Assembly (NCBI GenBank): GCA_949775045.1
Contig: OX459096.1
Span: 36,003,816 to 36,067,815, forward strand
Source: Metridium senile
Taxonomy: Eukaryota; Cnidaria; Anthozoa; Actiniaria; Metridiidae
Direction: 5' to 3'
DNA length: 64,000 bases
Both the position numbers and the translations under genes were made by a program. The notes under the pieces are model-generated. The model was not told where the DNA came from, did not search any database, and was given only the letters and a program-made list of their open reading frames with translations. The first letter of the stretch is position 1; every line of letters begins with the position of its first letter. Below are positions 60,701-64,000 of this stretch, piece after piece.

Positions 60701-62933
60701 GTAACAGCACAGTACATCAGACAAGGACAACGGTAATAATACCCTTACGTAGTTTAGTTTTCTTGCACTCGCGATAGTATTATTCTCTTTAAATGAAACT
60801 TTTTAGTTTTTGCTGTTGTTATTGTTTAACATACATATACATGTAGATTATTCACATGAGTTTTTAGTTTCTATTCTTGTTGTTGTTGCTGCTGTTGTGT
60901 TTCTCATTTCTTCCTTTCTTCCTTTTCAATTTAGCAGCCATAATCATACCCAAGTGGGTGCGTCGACGACGATTTTCTTTTCAACCCCCCTAAGTAATGT
61001 CTTCCCTTTCTTAAGAATGATATTTCTTTCTTGTACCCTTCTTTCGTTCACATTTAAGATGATCAAAGTATTGTTCACATTTGATATATTATTAACGGTT
61101 TTTATTTATTTGCAGGTTCAAAACTATTGCTGTGGACAATGTGAACAACAAGCTAGTAATGTACATTGGAACAGGTATTTGCTGCCTACATAAATAACTA
61201 GTAACCTTAACAACTTTGCTAATGGTGTGCTTGCCTTCACAGACAAAGCCTCCATATTAAAGCTATTTGATCCTGATAGTAATAATGGAACGTGTATTAT
61301 TGAAGAAATCCGACTTTTTGATGTGAGTATCATTGTTGTCGTACATGCATATCAATGATGATTTCATGTAATACTCTCTTTGTATTCTGATCACAACAGG
61401 ATAAAGACAAACGAGGACGAATCAACCAAATCCATCTGGATTCTCAAAACGTAAGGCCTTAGTAATTTCATATTTTTATTCCAGAGTTTATACTTCGCAG
61501 GTTATTATATATTGATCTGTTTCATAAAAATAAATTACAGGGCGAAGCGCAAACGTATGGCCGCATTCTTCTTAATTTGTGCATTATTTTGTATACTTTT
61601 CATGAGAAGATGTCTGGTTTGACCTTAAATGACATGGGAAAAGTTGTTAGCAGCAAAAGCGCCTGCATAACAATACGCGAAAACATTCAAAGTGGTCATC
61701 CTTTTACTGTTTTGTGCCTCGTGCTGTAACGTTTCGAAATATATTTCAAGCCCTCAATGAAAGGTTCAAACCTACATCGTGTCCCATTATTAAGAGGGAC
61801 GTTATAACTCCCAATAGGGGTTCAAATTCTTCGTAATGCTAATTTATCGCCGTTCAGCAACGGACAATTTTGGCTGAGTTGATTGACGTCCACGAAGATC
61901 TAGACAGGAATGTTTTATAATATACTGGCTGAAACTATATAAACACTTGTTATATTTCCAGGGCTACTTGTATGTACTTACATCAACCAAGTTTGTCAGA
62001 CTAGAACTTGTTCGGTGCAGGAGACATAAAGACAGAAAGTAAGAAAATATCTCTCTTTGTAGCGAGTTTCAGTTTTTGTTGTTCAAACTAAGAATGTCCT
62101 TTAGCTTTTTCTGAAATGTCTCATACTTAAATTCATACCGTATACCATTAACTGAACGTGTTGTTATGTTTCTCAGGTCGTGTTTAGAGGCTGGTGATCC
62201 TTACTGTGGGTGGAGTCAACCAGGAGGGTGTACATCATGGAAAAACAGGTCAACAAACAAATCACATTCAAATTATAAATGTCTGCTGTATTTGAGTGTA
62301 AATAATATATTCTAAATAAACCAAGTCAATGACAGTGTAATTTTTCTTACAGGGGTTCAAATTGGGAACAAAAACTTGACCAATGTCCAGTTCTAAAAGG
62401 CTAGTGTTGATTATTGTTAAATAGTTATTTATTCGTCAATACTTATCTAATCATTACTCTATTAGCTGTGTGGTCATCTTGGTCTCCATGGCAAGTTTGT
62501 CAGCAACAGGATGGTAATATCTGCCAGTGCCGTAAAAGAGAATGTCTCAACACGTGCAATCCACGTGATTGTCAAGGACAGCCAATAGAGTTGAAGCAAT
62601 GTACAGGTATGAATGAAAAGGTGTACTGCCCCCTTAAATATCGAAAACTACTAGCTGAATTCCATAAAATTCGTTATTGCTGCGTCTAAATATTTATATT
62701 CTCTCACTCTAGTCAATAAGAGACAGTTTTGGTCAAGTGAAGCTGACTGGCTACGAGATGGTGTTATCAATGGTAACTGGACTGACTGGTCATCATGGGG
62801 TTCTTTTTCTGCCGGTATTCTTGGTTCTAGAGTTAAAACACGTTGTCGAAATTGTACGAACCCAGCTCCTAGTAATGGTGGTCAGTCGTGTATTGGTGAA
62901 AGTACACAGTACACAATACACAATACACAGTAA
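51312..62933 (+). CDS. Semaphorin gene C: secreted semaphorin with PSI and two TSP1 repeats, 675 aa
   Basis: Plus-strand CDS of 20 exons: 51312-51423, 51911-52007, 52890-52935, 56554-56616, 56878-56976, 57436-57556, 58714-58842, 59271-59389, 59507-59618, 59738-59795, 60091-60226, 60545-60732, 61116-61174, 61243-61322, 61400-61450, 61962-62038, 62177-62248, 62353-62399, 62466-62606, 62713-62933. Total 2028 bases, 676 codons, in phase. All borders are GT/AG except exon 18, which is followed by GC (AAAAG|gctagtg). It encodes a signal peptide, Sema ([14 protein letters not shown]), PSI (DPYCGW) and TSP1-1. A second TSP1 has WGSFS where A and B have WGSCS, so one Cys is lost; the frame ends YTIHNTQ-stop. 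There is no membrane anchor. Several exons are identical to gene A (13, 14, 15, 18), while exon 16 matches B. Intron 3 is 3.6 kb of minisatellite. Confidence 0.87.
51772..51880. repeat. (TTGG)n microsatellite
   Basis: About 27 uninterrupted TTGG units in intron 1 of gene C, ending about 30 bp from the exon 2 acceptor. The GWLV-repeat open frame across it is incidental. Confidence 0.95.
52907..53312. repeat. 41-bp minisatellite spanning the exon 3/donor junction (gene C), about 10 copies
   Basis: Each unit consists of gtagacaagcgtagttttac then tgtaatcaag, which is exon 3 sequence, followed by a donor (gtaagtg, gtgagtg or gtcagtg) and tact. The first copy is the real exon end (donor at 52936). 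Further copies follow at 41 bp spacing. Each internal copy also has an upstream tgtactgtag that could act as an acceptor, leaving a 26-nt exon-like core. Confidence 0.9.
53459..56508. repeat. Large 39-44 bp minisatellite (about 70 copies) in gene C intron 3
   Basis: The core is gtgtaggttttaactggaac, then tgttaatgctgttgtgttgc, then agct (44 bp). The 5' half is mostly a 39-40 bp form with ggtgtggagg and no gcagct. The 3' half is mostly the 44 bp form. Variants alternate (taaatg/ttaatg) between about 54450 and 55260 and then form 3-4 unit groups between about 55700 and 56400, an early higher-order repeat. It ends about 45 bp before exon 4. Confidence 0.95.
56995..57245. repeat. 30-bp minisatellite after the exon 5 donor of gene C
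   Basis: The unit is tttttgtcagcctgtacagg then tccccctgtc, about eight copies including two longer variants with gaggtaccc. It begins within about 20 bp of the donor at 56977. Frames are open on both strands because 30 is divisible by three. Genes A and B have other pyrimidine repeats at the same place. Confidence 0.9.
57530..57925. repeat. Donor minisatellite, 4 copies plus a partial (gene C)
   Basis: Donors gtaggtga occur at 57557 (the real exon 6 end), 57648, 57773 and about 57853; a fifth partial copy (ttatacagtac) is interrupted by a LINE fragment. Poly-C tracts of about 34 (57673-57706) and about 18 separate copies. Confidence 0.88.
57936..58395 (+). pseudogene. 5'-truncated LINE insertion in gene C intron 6
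   Basis: The plus frame reads [20 protein letters not shown], then [34 protein letters not shown], an in-frame TGA, and [11 protein letters not shown], the C-terminus of a CR1-type reverse transcriptase. The 3' end has agctttgagacttaaagtgt and ends in (ATT)n-like repeats, as LINE tails do. The insertion sits in the fifth donor-repeat copy. Confidence 0.85.
58441..58713 (+). other. Rest of gene C intron 6
   Basis: Matches the intron 6 sequence of gene A (complement of about 12262-12500), including the gacgtttcg...gtggatcctt segment. It marks ancestral intron sequence shared before the LINE and minisatellite expansions. No exon. Confidence 0.6.
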
Positions 62934-63160
62934 AAGTCTGAAAGTAACGGGGACTAGAGGGTAATCAGGGGTAAAAGTATCCTTTATTGGATTAGAAAAC
63001 AAAATTCCCATCGCTTTCTGTGTATATTTTATACGTTTTTGTGTGGTTTCTCTTATGGCTAAACATTGTCCTTGTCACGTCCTTTTTAAAAGACTTTAGA
63101 GCTGATTTTGACGAGCATAGTTGGTACTTTTACCTCTAAAATCCCTTGGAATTAGGTATT
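62934..63160 (+). other. 3' flank shared by genes B and C
   Basis: Segments such as cgctttctgtgtatatttta and gtccttttt-aaaagactttagagctg match the region after the gene B stop. This shows that the truncated 3' end was present before B and C separated. Confidence 0.6.
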
Positions 63161-63169
63161 CTACTTAAA

Positions 63170-64000
63170 TATGATAAATAATTTAATAGTTTTTTATAGC
63201 GCCTAAATTATTGGATATTCTAAAGCGCTTTACAGCTGTAAAAATTTGGTAAATACCCCTAATTGCAATAACATTGTCATATAAAAAAGAAAATTACAAA
63301 ATAGGAATTAATTAAAAGACAAAAGAAGAAGTTCAGCTTGAGTAATCTCCTTTTGTCTTTTATTTAATTCCTATTTTGTAATTTTCTTTTTTATATGACA
63401 ATGTTATTGCAATTAGGTGTATATATATATATACATATATATAAAATAGTTAAAATGTATAATAAATGATAATTTAATGAAAATGTTTTGTTTTTAAAAT
63501 CTGGCGTACATGTAAATTATGTAAGATGAAAAATGAAAAATACACTACTTCAATGCTAAATTACAAAGAAATGTTTCAAGCTTAATCTTAAATTGCTCTA
63601 TATTGTTACTTTCACGAATAGCCAGGAGAAGGTCATTCCATACTCTCGGGGCCGCAGTAGCAAACTAGGCCCTATCTCCGAAAGTCTTGCACTTTTGTGC
63701 GGGGTTCCTCCAACAGAAGATGTTGATTATTATACGCAGGGCGTAACGACCCGGAGTCTTGATATGCACAAGATCAATCAGATAAGCTGGTGCCAGGCCT
63801 TGAAGAACCTAGTTTGTAAACTAGAAGAGCGATCTTAAAATGGATTCTGAATCGAACTGGAAGCCAGTGTAAGTGAATTAAGGTCTGTGTGATATGAGCG
63901 AACCGCGTCACGTGACACATGATGCATGCTGCTGCATAGCTCACAACCGTCTGTAGTCGATCGATCTGATACTGCGGAATGCCGTATATTAAATAATGAA
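63170..64000 (-). pseudogene. Decayed LINE (CR1-like) reverse-transcriptase 3' region, runs off the right edge
   Basis: The minus strand reads IPQYQIDRLQTVVSYAAACI, then LIHLHWLPVRFRIHFKIALL, VYK, GLAPAYLIDLVHIKTPGRYA, KTFGDRA-stop-FATAAPRVWNDLLLAIRES, and FKIKLETFL before a stop. This is the canonical order for the C-terminal part of CR1/jockey-type RT proteins (RLQ...A, HWLPV..RI.FKI, YL..L, GDR.F, LWN.LP..IR, FK..LK..L). An in-frame stop and at least one frameshift show decay. The 3' tail contains agcgctttagaa and ggcgctata. Confidence 0.85.
63258..63417. repeat. Near-perfect hairpin element
   Basis: The left arm cctaattgcaataacattgt continues for about 65 bp and is matched by its complement up to 63417. 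It probably is a MITE inserted in the 3' tail of the LINE. (TA)n follows. Confidence 0.8.

Noticed and set aside
63593..63838. 81-codon plus-strand frame
   Set aside because: The opposite strand reads as a degraded LINE reverse transcriptase with recognisable motifs; the plus frame is its shadow.

Overview
This window is nuclear DNA of an AT-rich, intron-rich invertebrate animal. The coding exons are short (46-429 bp), have canonical GT/AG borders, and encode animal-specific semaphorins. The rest is filled with foldback (MITE-like) elements, minisatellites and decayed LINE reverse-transcriptase fragments. I cannot name the species; an early-branching marine invertebrate such as a cnidarian or sponge would fit, but that is inference.

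Layout. At 1024-1810 (+) lie two exons that read as the C-terminus of the HOPS/CORVET subunit VPS16; the rest of that gene is not visible. At 22096-4560 (-) lies semaphorin gene A. Its 22 exons splice in frame to 944 codons plus stop: signal peptide, Sema domain, PSI, four thrombospondin type-1 (TSP1) repeats with a Ser/Thr/Pro-rich linker, one transmembrane helix and a short basic tail. This is the layout of class 5 semaphorins, with fewer TSP1 repeats. From about 22.1 to 36.7 kb there is a 14.6 kb head-to-head intergenic region with no gene I can support. At 36720-45742 (+) lies semaphorin gene B (20 exons, 685 aa). At 51312-62933 (+) lies semaphorin gene C (20 exons, 675 aa). B and C keep the exon and phase structure of A through exon 19, but end by reading through the missing exon-20 donor, so they lack TSP1-3, TSP1-4, the membrane anchor and the tail and are predicted to be secreted.

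The three genes form a young paralogue cluster. A-specific, B-specific and C-specific exon variants are distributed as a mosaic, which suggests gene conversion. B and C share upstream blocks and their 3' ends, so their ancestor was already truncated when the roughly 14 kb unit was duplicated in tandem.

The most unusual structure is repeated expansion of splice-donor regions. A ~91 bp unit containing the last bases and the donor of exon 6 is present about 9 times in A, 2 times in B and 4 times in C. A 41 bp unit spanning the exon 3/donor junction is repeated about 10 times in C. The same C intron then carries a ~3 kb array of a 39-44 bp unit with emerging higher-order structure. C also uses a GC donor after exon 18. 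The most likely biology here is a set of membrane-bound and soluble versions of one guidance-type ligand, with minisatellites that may affect splicing.
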